Source: Auritidibacter sp. Marseille-P8566
GTDB lineage: Bacteria > Actinomycetota > Actinomycetes > Actinomycetales > Microbacteriaceae
Direction: 5' to 3'
Length of the DNA: 64,000 nt
NCBI GenBank assembly: GCA_945895375.1
Contig: CAMDEE010000005.1
Span: 62,001 to 126,000, forward strand
The translations under genes and the position numbers were made by a program. Positions 8,355-16,893 of the stretch are shown here, in pieces. The stretch's first letter is position 1. Each line of letters starts with the position of its first letter. Below the pieces are notes generated by a model, which was given only the letters and a program-made list of their open reading frames with translations, was not told the origin of the DNA and searched no databases.

Positions 8355-9887
8355 GTGTCCCTAATTGGTGTTGTGGCTGAGCCACAGGCGGAATCTAGAG
8401 TAGCCGCCACCCCAGAAACTGTGAAAGTTATTAAATCCCTGGGCTTTGATGTTGTCGTTGAAGCAGGAGCTGGAGCTAAAGCATCCTTCCCTGACTCTGC
8501 TTACGAAGCAGCAGGAGCGAAGGTCGTTGACACCAAGGCTGCCTGGAATGCGGACATTGTTCTTAGAGTCAATGCTCCATCTGATGATGAGATCAAGCTG
8601 CTCAAAAAAGGTTCAGTCCTGGTGGGTGTCTTAAGCCCAGCACTAAAGCCTGAACTACTAACTGCTCTTGCAGCTCAAGGCGTTACGGCTTTGGCGATGG
8701 ATGCGGTTCCAAGAATTTCAAGAGCACAGTCAATGGACGTGCTTAGCTCTATGGCTAACATTGCAGGTTACCGAGCTGTTATTGAAGCTGCTCATGAGTT
8801 TGGTCGCTTCTTCACAGGTCAGGTAACCGCAGCTGGAAAAGTAGCACCAGCAAAAGTATTGGTAGCAGGAGCAGGTGTAGCTGGACTTGCTGCTATTGGA
8901 TCAGCATCTAGCCTCGGTGCAATTGTTAGAGCAACAGATCCAAGACCAGAAGTTGCTGACCAGGTTAAGTCAATCGGTGGAGAGTATCTAGCTGTTGAAG
9001 TCGAAGAGCAGATGCAATCAAGCGATGGCTATGCCAAAGAAACTAGCAAAGCATATGAGCAAAGAGCAGCAGAGCTTTACTCAGAGCAGGCAGCTGATGT
9101 TGACATTATTATTACTACCGCTTTGATTCCAGGGCGACCTGCACCACTTCTAATCACAGAAAAAGATGTTGCTCTAATGAAGCCAGGTAGCGTCATTGTT
9201 GATATGGCAGCTGCTCAGGGCGGTAACGTTGCAGGTTCTGTTGCTGGACAGAAGATTGTTACCAAGAATGGTGTCACCATCCTTGGTTACACAGATTTAC
9301 CTTCTCGACTTCCTGCCCAGTCATCTCAGCTTTATGGAACTAACCTAGTGAACCTGCTAAAGCTTCTAACTCCAGCTAAAGACGGTAACGCAGTTATTGA
9401 TTTTGATGATGTTGTTCAGAGATCAGTAACTGTTGTTAAATCTGGTGAGATTACGTGGCCACCGCCACCTGTTCAGGTATCAGCAGCTCCTGTTGCTAAA
9501 GCAGAAGAAGTTGTAATTCCTGAGAAGAAGAAAATGTCTTCAAGGGTTAGAGCTTCACTAATTGCAGTGGGGCTTGCTGTTTTGGTTGGGCTAGTTTCCC
9601 TAGCACCAGCACCACTACCTGAGCACTTCCTAGTGCTAATGCTCTCGGTAGTTATTGGTTTCTATGTAATCGGTAAGGTGCACCACGCACTACACACTCC
9701 TTTGATGAGCGTTACTAACGCCATCTCAGGAATCGTTGTAGTGGCTGCAATCTTGCAGATCACAGACGCTAGCGTTCTGATTCAAATACTTGCTGCAGTG
9801 GGTGTCTTACTTGCCAGCATTAACGTCTTTGGTGGCTTCGCGGTAACTTCTCGAATGCTCAAGATGTTCACTAGAGGAGACAAATAA
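8355..9887 (+). CDS. pntA: NAD(P) transhydrogenase subunit alpha
   Basis: A 510-residue subunit of the proton-translocating transhydrogenase, which moves hydride between NADH and NADP+ using the proton gradient. Residues 1-370 are the NAD(H)-binding dI domain (alanine-dehydrogenase-like; [22 protein letters not shown], with the catalytic-site segment around [11 protein letters not shown]). Residues about 400-510 hold four membrane helices. The length equals the E. coli alpha subunit, so the soluble and membrane parts are fused. GTG 8355 with AAGGAG just upstream is chosen over an in-frame ATG at 8322 that has no ribosome binding site. It overlaps pntB by one base (TAATG). Confidence 0.95.
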   Translation: MSLIGVVAEPQAESRVAATPETVKVIKSLGFDVVVEAGAGAKASFPDSAYEAAGAKVVDTKAAWNADIVLRVNAPSDDEIKLLKKGSVLVGVLSPALKPELLTALAAQGVTALAMDAVPRISRAQSMDVLSSMANIAGYRAVIEAAHEFGRFFTGQVTAAGKVAPAKVLVAGAGVAGLAAIGSASSLGAIVRATDPRPEVADQVKSIGGEYLAVEVEEQMQSSDGYAKETSKAYEQRAAELYSEQAADVDIIITTALIPGRPAPLLITEKDVALMKPGSVIVDMAAAQGGNVAGSVAGQKIVTKNGVTILGYTDLPSRLPAQSSQLYGTNLVNLLKLLTPAKDGNAVIDFDDVVQRSVTVVKSGEITWPPPPVQVSAAPVAKAEEVVIPEKKKMSSRVRASLIAVGLAVLVGLVSLAPAPLPEHFLVLMLSVVIGFYVIGKVHHALHTPLMSVTNAISGIVVVAAILQITDASVLIQILAAVGVLLASINVFGGFAVTSRMLKMFTRGDK

Positions 9888-11284
9888 TGACTGTTCAAGC
9901 TATCGCTAACGCAGCCTATGTAGCAGCTGCACTTCTGTTCATCATGAGCCTTGCAGGCTTGAGTAAGCACGAGACCGGTAGGACTGGTATTCGTTACGGT
10001 GTGGCAGGTATGGCTATCGCTATGGCAGCAACCATCTGGCTAGCTTTCTCTGGAGAGTGGAGTGATTCATCTCTAATTGGATTAGGGCTTCTAATTGTTG
10101 CCCTGATTGTCGGTGGCGTCATTGGATTCTGGCGAGCAAGAGTTGTTGCAATGACCGGTATGCCAGAACTGATTGCTCTATTTCACAGCTTTGTAGGACT
10201 AACAGCAGTTCTGGTTGGTTGGAATGGAGCACTGCACGTAAAAGAGATGTCTGCTGCTCTTGCAGCTGTGCACAGCGCTGAAGTATTCATCGGTGTCTTC
10301 ATTGGCGCTATTACCTTCACAGGTTCCATAGTTGCTTACCTAAAGCTTTCAGCAAAGATGTCTTCAAAGCCATTGATCCTGCCTGGTAGAAACTACATCA
10401 ACCTAGCTGCTCTTGCTGGCTTTGTTGGTCTAACAGTTGCTTACGTTATTACTCCTGAGCTAGGTCTTTTGATTGCAGTAACAGTATTGGCTCTAGCTCT
10501 TGGATGGCACCTAGTTGCATCTATCGGTGGAGGAGACATGCCTGTGGTGGTCTCTATGCTAAACAGCTACTCAGGTTGGGCAGCTGCAGCAACAGGCTTC
10601 CTACTAAGTAACAACCTCTTGATTGTGACTGGAGCTCTAGTTGGGTCATCAGGTGCTTACCTTTCATACATCATGTGTAAGGCCATGAACCGAAGCTTCG
10701 TATCAGTTATCTTTGGTGGCTACGGAATTGAAGCAGCACCTCAGGGTGAAGAAGAAACAGGCGAGCACACCGAGACAGATGCAGCCTCTGTTGCTGAGCT
10801 ACTCAGCTCAGCCAAGACCGTTGTCATTACCCCAGGTTATGGAATGGCTGTAGCTCAAGCTCAGTACCCAGTTGCTGAACTAGCTAAGCGTCTTCGTGAA
10901 AAAGGTGTCGAAGTCCTATTCGGTATTCACCCCGTTGCAGGTCGACTGCCTGGACACATGAACGTTCTTCTTGCTGAAGCCAAGGTTCCTTACGACATCG
11001 TGCTTGAGATGGATGAGATTAACGATGATTTAGCTAAGACTCAGGTAGTCCTAGTTATCGGAGCTAACGACACAGTGAACCCAGCAGCAACTGAAAACCC
11101 ATCAAGTCCAATTGCTGGTATGCCAGTACTTAGAGTGTGGGAAGCAGAGAACGTAATCGTCTTCAAGAGATCTATGGCCTCAGGCTACGCAGGAGTTGCT
11201 AACCCACTGTTCTTCAAGCCAAATGCCAAGATGCTATTTGGTGATGCTAAGGAAAGAGTCAACGACATTCTGAAAGCACTTTAG
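9887..11284 (+). CDS. pntB: NAD(P) transhydrogenase subunit beta
   Basis: A 465-residue subunit: about nine membrane helices (dII, residues 1-260) and the NADP(H)-binding dIII domain at the C-terminus. Diagnostic dIII motifs are [13 protein letters not shown] (NADP-binding loop), [20 protein letters not shown] and [14 protein letters not shown], ending with [16 protein letters not shown]. It forms the proton channel with the alpha subunit and is translated directly after it. Its likely role is making NADPH for biosynthesis from the membrane potential. Confidence 0.96.
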   Translation: MTVQAIANAAYVAAALLFIMSLAGLSKHETGRTGIRYGVAGMAIAMAATIWLAFSGEWSDSSLIGLGLLIVALIVGGVIGFWRARVVAMTGMPELIALFHSFVGLTAVLVGWNGALHVKEMSAALAAVHSAEVFIGVFIGAITFTGSIVAYLKLSAKMSSKPLILPGRNYINLAALAGFVGLTVAYVITPELGLLIAVTVLALALGWHLVASIGGGDMPVVVSMLNSYSGWAAAATGFLLSNNLLIVTGALVGSSGAYLSYIMCKAMNRSFVSVIFGGYGIEAAPQGEEETGEHTETDAASVAELLSSAKTVVITPGYGMAVAQAQYPVAELAKRLREKGVEVLFGIHPVAGRLPGHMNVLLAEAKVPYDIVLEMDEINDDLAKTQVVLVIGANDTVNPAATENPSSPIAGMPVLRVWEAENVIVFKRSMASGYAGVANPLFFKPNAKMLFGDAKERVNDILKAL

Positions 11285-11298
11285 AAAGCCTTTGCTTT

Positions 11299-11700
11299 CT
11301 AGTTTGTTGGGTGAAAAACGCCTACGCGCTTTCTTTTAGCTTCAGCGACCAAGCGTTGGTCAGTAGTCGCAATTGATCCATTGACTTTCATCGCTTGTAG
11401 GAGAACAACGGCGTCAGGCATCTTCAATGAAGTGCTAGCTCGAATAACCGCAAGCTTGCTCGAGTCATTGGCTTCTATTGAGGTAATTGACAAACCAAGC
11501 GAGGCTAGAGATTTAAGGAATTTGTCTAACTTGCCACTCCGCTCGGGATGAACCAAAACCTCAGCATGAGTCAGTGCGGTCATCTGCAAGTCAAAGCTTG
11601 CTGTGTCTCTGAACATTTCTATGGCCCACTCGTGGTGGGGATCTTTTGAAGATGTAAGCGCAATCAGAGCACTTGCATCCAGAACGACTACCTTGGCCAA
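11299..11700 (-). CDS. PIN-domain ribonuclease toxin (VapC-like)
   Basis: A protein of about 133 residues with the PIN fold. The acidic metal-binding residues are visible: Asp in VVLDASAL (residue 8), Glu in THAEVLV, Asp in KMPDAVVL and Asp in ATTDQRL. The chosen start is a TTG at 11700, which puts the first catalytic Asp at the usual distance from the N-terminus and overlaps the antitoxin stop by 13 bases. An in-frame ATG at 11736 would add an unlikely basic extension. It should cleave RNA when the antitoxin is lost. The pair is convergent with pntB. Confidence 0.87.
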   Translation of the reverse strand: MAKVVVLDASALIALTSSKDPHHEWAIEMFRDTASFDLQMTALTHAEVLVHPERSGKLDKFLKSLASLGLSITSIEANDSSKLAVIRASTSLKMPDAVVLLQAMKVNGSIATTDQRLVAEAKRKRVGVFHPTN

Positions 11701-11957
11701 TCTTCTGCCAACTCTTCTCTCCAGTTTGCAGGCCAAACTCCATCCATAGAGCCGGCTAGCTTCTCTATTGTTGCGAGTCTCTGTGCTGTGTCATTTTCAA
11801 GACCCTGTTCGACTGTCTGTATTCCAACTTCTAGAAGCTTTCGTAGCAATAGAGTGCGCTGCCCAGCAAGCTCAGGCCACATCTTGGCGGCCTGGCTAAT
11901 CGCTTGGCTTATTTGATCAGTCTCAGTAATCATGTGACGAGGTTTAGTAGTAGGCAT
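11688..11957 (-). CDS. Antitoxin of the PIN toxin (VapB-like)
   Basis: An 89-residue protein read from the ATG at 11957, inside a possible longer frame starting at 11993. Its helical sequence (QISQAISQAAKMWPELAGQR ... LLLRKLLEVGIQTVEQGL) and acidic, tryptophan-containing tail (NWREELAEDWPR) fit a ribbon-helix-helix or helical antitoxin whose C-terminus wraps the toxin. I do not recognise the exact subfamily. Gene order and overlap with the PIN toxin are typical. The longer frame is rejected because it would start inside the palindromic operator and promoter. Confidence 0.78.
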   Translation of the reverse strand: MPTTKPRHMITETDQISQAISQAAKMWPELAGQRTLLLRKLLEVGIQTVEQGLENDTAQRLATIEKLAGSMDGVWPANWREELAEDWPR

Positions 11958-11993
11958 GCAAATAGTGTAGCACTTTTTGCAAAAGTGCAACAC
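11958..11993 (-). promoter_or_regulatory. Toxin-antitoxin promoter overlapped by a 29-bp palindromic operator
   Basis: At 11965-11993 the arms GTGTaGCACTTTT and AAAAGTGCaACAC flank TGC, 13-bp arms with one mismatch; the inner 8 bp (GCACTTTT/AAAAGTGC, 11970-11988) are perfect. On the minus strand TTGCAC (11990-11985) and TACACT (11969-11964) lie within it as -35 and -10. Their spacing is a short 15 bases. The -10 ends six bases before the antitoxin ATG, so the message would be leaderless. This layout suits autorepression by the toxin-antitoxin complex. Confidence 0.75.
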
Positions 11994-12065
11994 TTTTCAC
12001 ACAGCAAAAACAATATCGAGACGCTGTTAGCGTTGGGCTTACACAAAAGAGCGAGAGGCTTCATC

Positions 12066-12452
12066 ATGGATTTCGGAACGGCTATAAAGAGTTTTTGGTC
12101 AAACTACACAAACTTCAAAGGTCGTGCTCGTAGGTCTGAGTACTGGTATGTTCAACTATTCCTAGTCATCACAAATCTGATAGCTGCTCCTGTTGATCTA
12201 GCTCTCATGAACTGGGACACTGATCGCTTTATCGCTAATGGCGGCGGAGGCATCATTGGATTGATCTGGATACTTGCAACCATAGTTCCAGCGATTGCTC
12301 TTTTGATTAGACGTCTTCATGACACCAACCGCAGTGGTTGGTGGGCCCTTATTGGATTGGTTCCTCTGATAGGTGCAGTTGTTTTGATTGTCTTCACAGT
12401 TGAGGATTCAGCTGATGGACAGAACATCTACGGATCATCTCCTAAAGAATAG
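12066..12452 (+). CDS. DUF805 family membrane protein
   Basis: A 128-residue protein with the DUF805 pattern: an N-terminal amphipathic stretch (AIKSFWSNYTNFKGRARRSEYW), then four membrane helices. The conserved loop IRRLHDTNRSGWWALIGLVP sits between the third and fourth. The ATG at 12066 gives the standard family N-terminus and has GAGAGG upstream; an in-frame ATG at 11904 would run through the toxin-antitoxin promoter. Function unknown. Confidence 0.88.
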   Translation: MDFGTAIKSFWSNYTNFKGRARRSEYWYVQLFLVITNLIAAPVDLALMNWDTDRFIANGGGGIIGLIWILATIVPAIALLIRRLHDTNRSGWWALIGLVPLIGAVVLIVFTVEDSADGQNIYGSSPKE

Positions 12453-12514
12453 ACAAGCTTCAGAACTTGTAGTTAGTAGGCTGAACCTGTTCGGGAAAAG
12501 ATAAGGGGTAAAAA

Positions 12515-12700
12515 ATGGGTTACTGGGAAAACGATAAAGAGCAAACATGGGGCGATGGCCCTGCCGACATCATGGGTGACGCGATAGATCAAATCATTGC
12601 CGAATTCACTGAAGACATGGGCAGAGCACCAACCAAAGCAGAACTAAGAGAAGGTCTTGAGTTCACCATTGCAGCCATGGATGAGCTGAAAGAGGAATAA
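12515..12700 (+). CDS. Small acidic protein of unknown function
   Basis: A 61-residue, strongly acidic protein (MGYWENDKEQTWGDGPADIM ... ELKEE). It is predicted to be helical from about residue 18 onward, with no membrane segment. AAGGGG lies upstream of the ATG and a strong terminator follows the stop, so this looks like a genuine one-gene transcript. No family is recognised. Confidence 0.72.
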   Translation: MGYWENDKEQTWGDGPADIMGDAIDQIIAEFTEDMGRAPTKAELREGLEFTIAAMDELKEE

Positions 12701-12720
12701 CTTCTCCTGCGACTTTTAGT

Positions 12721-12752
12721 GATAAAGCCCCAGATTTCTCTGGGGCTTTATC
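12721..12752. terminator. Bidirectional rho-independent terminator
   Basis: A perfect 14-bp stem, GATAAAGCCCCAGA pairing with TCTGGGGCTTTATC across a TTTC loop. It lies between two convergent genes, the small acidic protein (+) and the small multidrug-export-like protein (-). The A/T-rich outer stem gives U-rich ends in both directions. Confidence 0.92.
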
Positions 12753-12763
12753 TCTTCTGCGGA

Positions 12764-13222
12764 TTATGTTTCAAATACTGAAATTCCTAAAGCCACAACA
12801 ACCCACGCAATTGCAACAGCCCAAATCACCATGCCAATTGAAAGAACTATCGTTACCTTCAGTGGCTTCACCCCAGCCGCGACAGAAGCAGCGGCTCCAA
12901 ATGGAGTCCCAATAAGTATTGGGTCAAGAATGGCCATTAGGTATATACCGTACTTTTCAAATGCAGCTTGAGCTTTGGCAAACTTAGGGGACTCAGCTGG
13001 TTTTCCATTAGCTACTCTTCTTCGCACAATCCACTCTCGAATTGCACTTCCACCGTAAGCAAACACCGCAATAGAGATGATGTTTCCGGCGACTGCAAAC
13101 AACACGGTCAATACCGGATCTAAACCAAAGACGATTCCAGCAGGTACTACCCCGATGGCTTCAAACCATGGGATAGCCCCAGCAATGAATATTCCAAACA
13201 GGCCAAGATGTTCTAGATCCAT
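12764..13222 (-). CDS. Small multi-drug export family membrane protein
   Basis: A 152-residue protein with four or five membrane helices. The motifs GAIPWFEAIGVVPAGIVFGL at the N-terminus and ILDPILIGTPFGAAASVAAG in the second half match the Sm_multidrug_ex family. Transport activity in that family is poorly proven. It is the last gene of a three-gene leftward operon with an XRE regulator and a membrane protein (9-base gap). Confidence 0.75.
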   Translation of the reverse strand: MDLEHLGLFGIFIAGAIPWFEAIGVVPAGIVFGLDPVLTVLFAVAGNIISIAVFAYGGSAIREWIVRRRVANGKPAESPKFAKAQAAFEKYGIYLMAILDPILIGTPFGAAASVAAGVKPLKVTIVLSIGMVIWAVAIAWVVVALGISVFET

Positions 13223-13231
13223 GAGTGGCCC

Positions 13232-13777
13232 TTAGATATCTTTCTCGCGCCAGGCAATAAACATTGATGGTAGCGATGCGAAGAGGAACAAGGATGAGAT
13301 AACTATAAAACTCCCATCATTACCCTCAGACTCGAATAGTCGAAGATCTGGTCCAAAAAACATCAGCAAGAAGAGTCCCAGAATCAGGTAACCCATCCCC
13401 AAATATGCAAGTCTGTATGAAGAGTCTCGGATTTGAATCTGTCTCTCATCCAACAACTCGTTTGGAGCGTCAGCTATTCCTCTTACAGCAATACGAAGAA
13501 AAGAATAGGCACCAAGGGTAAGCATGATCGCCAAAATAGCTGCGACACTAAAAGTTATTATTTCTGTTGCGTCTGAAAGATTCAGAGCACTTTTCATAGA
13601 TGTGTAGTAGCTCCCTAAGGCAATCAATACAACACCCAGTAATTCAAGGACTACAAGAATTCGTCTGTTTCTCTGAAATCTAAGCCATTTGAATTTTGAG
13701 TTTTCATCAGTGAGTAGAGCTCTGGTTCCTTTTTCAGTCACGCCAAGGGACCAGTAGATTTTGTGTTTCTTAGACAT
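13232..13777 (-). CDS. Four-helix membrane protein paired with an XRE regulator
   Basis: A 181-residue protein. Its charged N-terminal segment is followed by paired helices at about 37-60 and 73-95, a loop with ELLDERQIQIRDSSYRLAY, and paired helices at about 125-145 and 155-175. The DERQ-x-x-I-x-x-x-S motif is shared by small membrane proteins often encoded beside XRE regulators. Its start overlaps the XRE stop by one base (TAATG), so the two are co-translated. The protein may be a target or partner of the regulator; function unknown. Confidence 0.72.
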   Translation of the reverse strand: MSKKHKIYWSLGVTEKGTRALLTDENSKFKWLRFQRNRRILVVLELLGVVLIALGSYYTSMKSALNLSDATEIITFSVAAILAIMLTLGAYSFLRIAVRGIADAPNELLDERQIQIRDSSYRLAYLGMGYLILGLFLLMFFGPDLRLFESEGNDGSFIVISSLFLFASLPSMFIAWREKDI

Positions 13778-14013
13778 TACTTCTTTCCTTTACTTGGGTC
13801 AGTTAGTGAGAACAAATCAGATACTGCTTCATTCAGCGCTTCTGATATTCGAAGGGCTAGCACTAGGGAAGGGCTGTATTCCCCACGCTCTAGATAGCCA
13901 ATGGTTTGGTAGTGCACTCCAACCAGATCAGCTAGCTCTTGCCGGCTCAACCCTTGGGCTGTGCGTACTTCCTCGATTTGATTGAATACAGGTACTTCTG
14001 CATTTCTACTCAT
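13777..14013 (-). CDS. XRE-family helix-turn-helix regulator
   Basis: A 78-residue protein that is essentially one HTH_3 domain: QIEEVRTAQGLSRQELADLV is the first part and GVHYQTIGYLERGEYSPSL the recognition helix and following turn. The start at ATG 14013 is favoured because a near-consensus promoter ends six bases before it; an in-frame ATG at 14040 would lie inside the promoter. It leads a three-gene operon and probably represses itself through the inverted repeat at its promoter. Confidence 0.85.
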   Translation of the reverse strand: MSRNAEVPVFNQIEEVRTAQGLSRQELADLVGVHYQTIGYLERGEYSPSLVLALRISEALNEAVSDLFSLTDPSKGKK

Positions 14014-14048
14014 GCATGTAGCATACATACTACATAGCATTAATGCAA
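14014..14048 (-). promoter_or_regulatory. Leaderless promoter and inverted-repeat operator of the XRE operon
   Basis: On the minus strand TTGCAT (14048-14043), a 17-base spacer and TATGCT (14025-14020) form a good promoter. The -10 ends six bases before the ATG, so transcription should begin at or next to the start codon. An inverted repeat ATGTAG-8-CTACAT (14016-14035) covers the -10 and is the likely binding site of the encoded regulator. Confidence 0.75.
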
Positions 14049-14104
14049 CATTTAACTCATAAGTTTGAGAATTACCAAAGCTACAGTTTTACGTTCATAT
14101 GGAC

Positions 14105-14177
14105 AAACTCCCTCAATCAGCCTCACTAAAGAGAGCTTGATCAAGGGAGTGTTTGGCGGAGAATGGGGGATTCGAAC
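14105..14177. repeat. Displaced tRNA-Ser 3' end and terminator (attachment-site copy)
   Basis: Positions 14154-14177 are identical over 24 bases to 16894-16917, the 3' end of tRNA-Ser (CCA, discriminator base, 3' acceptor strand and T-arm). The match continues leftward: 14141-14150 equals 16881-16890, and an ACTCCC/GGGAGT hairpin (14107-14112 with 14145-14150) mirrors the tRNA terminator. This is a tRNA 3' end without a tRNA, as left by site-specific integration at the 3' end of the gene. Confidence 0.87.
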
Positions 14178-14242
14178 TAACCGAATCCGGTTCCTGAATT
14201 GGACACTTCAGTTCTATAGTCTTATGTTGCAGAGGGAGGTTT

Positions 14243-15004
14243 TTGATGAAGATTGCTGTGGCCGGTGGGGCTGGACTAGTGGGCAAGTTCGCCGTCATGG
14301 CTGCCGAAAACCGAGGACACGAAGTTTTCTCGATTTCCCGAAGAAATGGAATTGATTTAATTTCTGGCGAGGGTTTGGTGGAGGCTCTGGGTGGCGTGGA
14401 TGTAGTCATCGATGCAACCAACAAAACTACGCTGAGTGCCAGAGCTGCTCGTAAATTCTTTTCAACTGTCACTGACAACCTCCTAAGCGCAGAGGTGCAG
14501 ACCGGGGTGAAACATCACGTGGCTTTATCGATCGTCGGCATAGATGAGATTGACGATGGCTACTACGCGGGGAAACTGGAACAAGAGCGAACCATCGAAA
14601 GAGGGACAGTCCCATACACCATTGCTAGGTCCTCCCAATTTCATGAGTTCGTGACCCAGCAACTGCAAAGTATGCCTGGACCGATTGCGCTTCTTCCAAA
14701 ATGCCTAATGAGACCAGTGGCTGCAAGGGAAGTGGGGCAACATCTAGTGGATATTGCAGAAGGAAGACCACTTGAGCGCGCAACGGATTTGGTTGGTCCA
14801 AGAAATGAAGTTTTAGCTGATCTGGCTCGAAGGCAGATCGCTTTCGACGGTTTGAAGAAATTGGTTCTCGAGTTTCCGCTTCCGGGGATTTTTGGAAGAG
14901 GAATGGCTTCAGGCGATTTGCGTGGCAAGGGCGAAACTCTAGTGGGAAAAATCACTTTTGATGATTGGCTAGAAAGTCATGACCATCAAAATCCCACACA
15001 ATAA
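14243..15004 (+). CDS. NAD(P)-binding Rossmann protein, NmrA/atypical SDR type
   Basis: A 253-residue protein starting MKIAVAGGAGLVGKFAV, a G-x-x-G-x-x-G dinucleotide-binding motif, and continuing as an atypical short-chain dehydrogenase (NmrA-like). VDVVIDATNKTT forms the fourth strand region and VALSIVGID the next. The Tyr-x-x-x-Lys pair is present as YYAGKLEQE, followed by YTIARSSQF. It may act as a redox sensor or an NAD(P)H-dependent reductase or epimerase. A strong AGGGAGG ribosome binding site precedes the ATG. It lies inside the tRNA-Ser island. Confidence 0.85.
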   Translation: MMKIAVAGGAGLVGKFAVMAAENRGHEVFSISRRNGIDLISGEGLVEALGGVDVVIDATNKTTLSARAARKFFSTVTDNLLSAEVQTGVKHHVALSIVGIDEIDDGYYAGKLEQERTIERGTVPYTIARSSQFHEFVTQQLQSMPGPIALLPKCLMRPVAAREVGQHLVDIAEGRPLERATDLVGPRNEVLADLARRQIAFDGLKKLVLEFPLPGIFGRGMASGDLRGKGETLVGKITFDDWLESHDHQNPTQ

Positions 15005-15106
15005 CTTCTTGCCCGCATAAATCCAGAGGTTTTGGTTTGAGAAATTGTTTTCTACGCCATTGGTAAGGCAATTGACGCCAATGAGTGTTTTGGCTAAGTT
15101 GTCAGT

Positions 15107-15967
15107 ATGAGTGCAATCGAAGTCATGGGTCTATCAAAGAGGTACAAAGACTTTCAGGCTGTCGACGACGTAAGTTTTAGTATCTCAAGGGGCGAGACCT
15201 TCGTTCTTCTCGGTCCAAACGGGGCTGGAAAGACAACAATCATAGAGATATTGGAGGGCTTTCGAACCAGAACATCTGGAGAAGTAAAAGTTCTCGGTCA
15301 GGATCCACAGAGCGCTAGCCGTGCGTTCCGGGCTCGAATTGGAATAGTTCAACAATCCGCTGGTGACCTTGGTCGGCTTTCTGTCCGAGACACAATCACA
15401 CATTTTGCCAGCCTTTACCCAAACCCCAGAAAAGTCGAAGAAGTTATCGAGGCAGTTGGGCTGCACGGTAAGGCTTCAGAGCCTGTAAAGAAGCTCTCTG
15501 GCGGTCAGCAGCACAGAGTAGATGTTGCGCTGGGCTTGATCGGAAATCCCGAGGTTTTGTTTTTAGACGAACCAACAACTGGTTTTGACCCAGAAGTTAG
15601 GCGAGCGTTTTGGGAGGTTATTCGTGGTCTGCAACAGGAGGGAATGACAATTATGCTGACCACTCATTACCTAGACGAAGCCGAGGAGCTTGGACACAGG
15701 GGCGGAGTTATTGTCGATGGAAGGCTTGTTGCCCTTGGGAAAATTTCCGAGATCGGTGGTCGGGATAGTCGCAAACCTGAGGTCTCTTGGGTGGAGGCTG
15801 GGGTGCAACGCATCGAGCGCACCGATTCCCCATCTTTGTTTATTGGCGAGCTCTCAAAAAGAATTGGAACAGAACCGGAGAATCTTCAGGTCAAGGTACC
15901 GAATCTCGAGCAGGTTTACCTTCAGCTTATTGCTGAACATCGAAAGGGAGTGAAGATTGAAGACTGA
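15107..15967 (+). CDS. ABC-2 type transporter ATP-binding protein
   Basis: A 286-residue nucleotide-binding subunit of the drug-exporter class. Walker A is GPNGAGKTT (about residue 37), the signature is LSGGQQHRVDVALGL, Walker B is VLFLDEPTTGFDPEVR and the switch is MLTTHYLDEAEELG. The C-terminal 70 residues follow the DrrA/CcmA pattern. The signature's QQHR in place of the common QQRR is a small deviation. It overlaps the permease gene by 11 bases. It probably exports a small hydrophobic compound or confers resistance. It is island cargo. Confidence 0.92.
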   Translation: MSAIEVMGLSKRYKDFQAVDDVSFSISRGETFVLLGPNGAGKTTIIEILEGFRTRTSGEVKVLGQDPQSASRAFRARIGIVQQSAGDLGRLSVRDTITHFASLYPNPRKVEEVIEAVGLHGKASEPVKKLSGGQQHRVDVALGLIGNPEVLFLDEPTTGFDPEVRRAFWEVIRGLQQEGMTIMLTTHYLDEAEELGHRGGVIVDGRLVALGKISEIGGRDSRKPEVSWVEAGVQRIERTDSPSLFIGELSKRIGTEPENLQVKVPNLEQVYLQLIAEHRKGVKIED

Positions 15968-16775
15968 GCTACCTTCCATTCTTGGCGTTGGAATAAAGAG
16001 GATTGGTTACGAGCTGAAGAGCTACATCAGAACACCTGACGCTGTCTTTTTCAATTTTTTCTTCCCTCTGATGATGCTGGTTATTTTCACTGCCGCATTT
16101 TCAAACCTTGAAATTGATGTACCCGGAGCCGGAAGAGTTCTAACTTCTGCAGATGTGTACCTGCCAGCAATGTTGGCTATGGGAGTTTTGGTTTCGGGAA
16201 CTCAGAGCTTGGGTATTGATATGGCTATTGAAAAGCACGACGGAACTTTGCGGAGACTTTCTGGCTCGCCAATATCCCCTGTTTCTTACTTCATCGGAAA
16301 ATTCGGTCAGGTTTTCGTCTCCGCAACCCTGCAGGCGGTAGCGATTGTGCTCACGGCACGCTTTGTTTTTGGAGCTTACCTTCCTGAGACTATGGAGCTT
16401 TGGCTCACCTTTGCCTGGGTGTTCTACTTGGGTCTCTTGGCATCGAGTATTTTGGGAATCGCAATTAGCGCCCTTCCAAGGAGTGCCAAGAGTGCCAATG
16501 CCGTGATATTGCCTCCAATTCTTATTCTTCAATTCATTTCAGGGATTTATCTGTCGTTTACAACTCTTCCTGAATGGCTACAAAACTTTGCGAGTGTGTT
16601 TCCCTTGAAATGGATTGGGCAGGGATTTAGAGCGGTGTTCTACCCCGACCAATTCAAGTCCGTTGAGCTTGGTGGTGGCTGGTTTCTGGATCAAGTAGCG
16701 ATTGCAATTGCTATCTGGGTTGCCCTTGGAGTCGTCTTCACCTTGCTCACGTTTAGATGGGTAAAAAAGTCCTAA
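15957..16775 (+). CDS. ABC-2 type transporter permease
   Basis: A 272-residue permease with six hydrophobic segments and the ABC-2 layout: first helix after SYIRTPDAVFFNFFFPLMML, an extracellular loop, four central helices and a last helix near the C-terminus. The conserved LRRLSGSPISPVSYF cytoplasmic motif is present, as is LPEWLQNFASVFPLKW before the last helix. It overlaps the ATPase gene by 11 bases (GTG or TTG-type start) and must function with it. It is the last gene before the island's tRNA end. Confidence 0.9.
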   Translation: MKTELPSILGVGIKRIGYELKSYIRTPDAVFFNFFFPLMMLVIFTAAFSNLEIDVPGAGRVLTSADVYLPAMLAMGVLVSGTQSLGIDMAIEKHDGTLRRLSGSPISPVSYFIGKFGQVFVSATLQAVAIVLTARFVFGAYLPETMELWLTFAWVFYLGLLASSILGIAISALPRSAKSANAVILPPILILQFISGIYLSFTTLPEWLQNFASVFPLKWIGQGFRAVFYPDQFKSVELGGGWFLDQVAIAIAIWVALGVVFTLLTFRWVKKS

Positions 16776-16840
16776 TTAGCTCGCAAGCGGAATACTCCGA
16801 ATACAATCGGGCGACATTGCACGTACAGCTACACAAGCAG

Positions 16841-16891
16841 CAAAAACTCCCCTGAGAAACGCCCCTACTAAGGCTCTAAATCAAGGGAGTT
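16841..16891 (-). terminator. Terminator of tRNA-Ser
   Basis: Reading leftward just after the tRNA 3' CCA, AACTCCC (16891-16885) pairs with GGGAGTT (16851-16845), followed by further Ts. The same outer stem is seen beside the displaced tRNA end at 14105-14150, with a different loop. Confidence 0.75.
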
Positions 16892-16893
16892 GC

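Noticed and set aside
11904-12065. N-terminal extension of the DUF805 protein
   Set aside because: It would run through the toxin-antitoxin promoter; the ATG at 12066 has a ribosome binding site and gives the family-standard start.
14065-14355. 96-codon plus-strand frame across the island boundary
   Set aside because: It crosses the tRNA-derived repeat and terminator and has no family features; the NmrA-like gene uses another frame.
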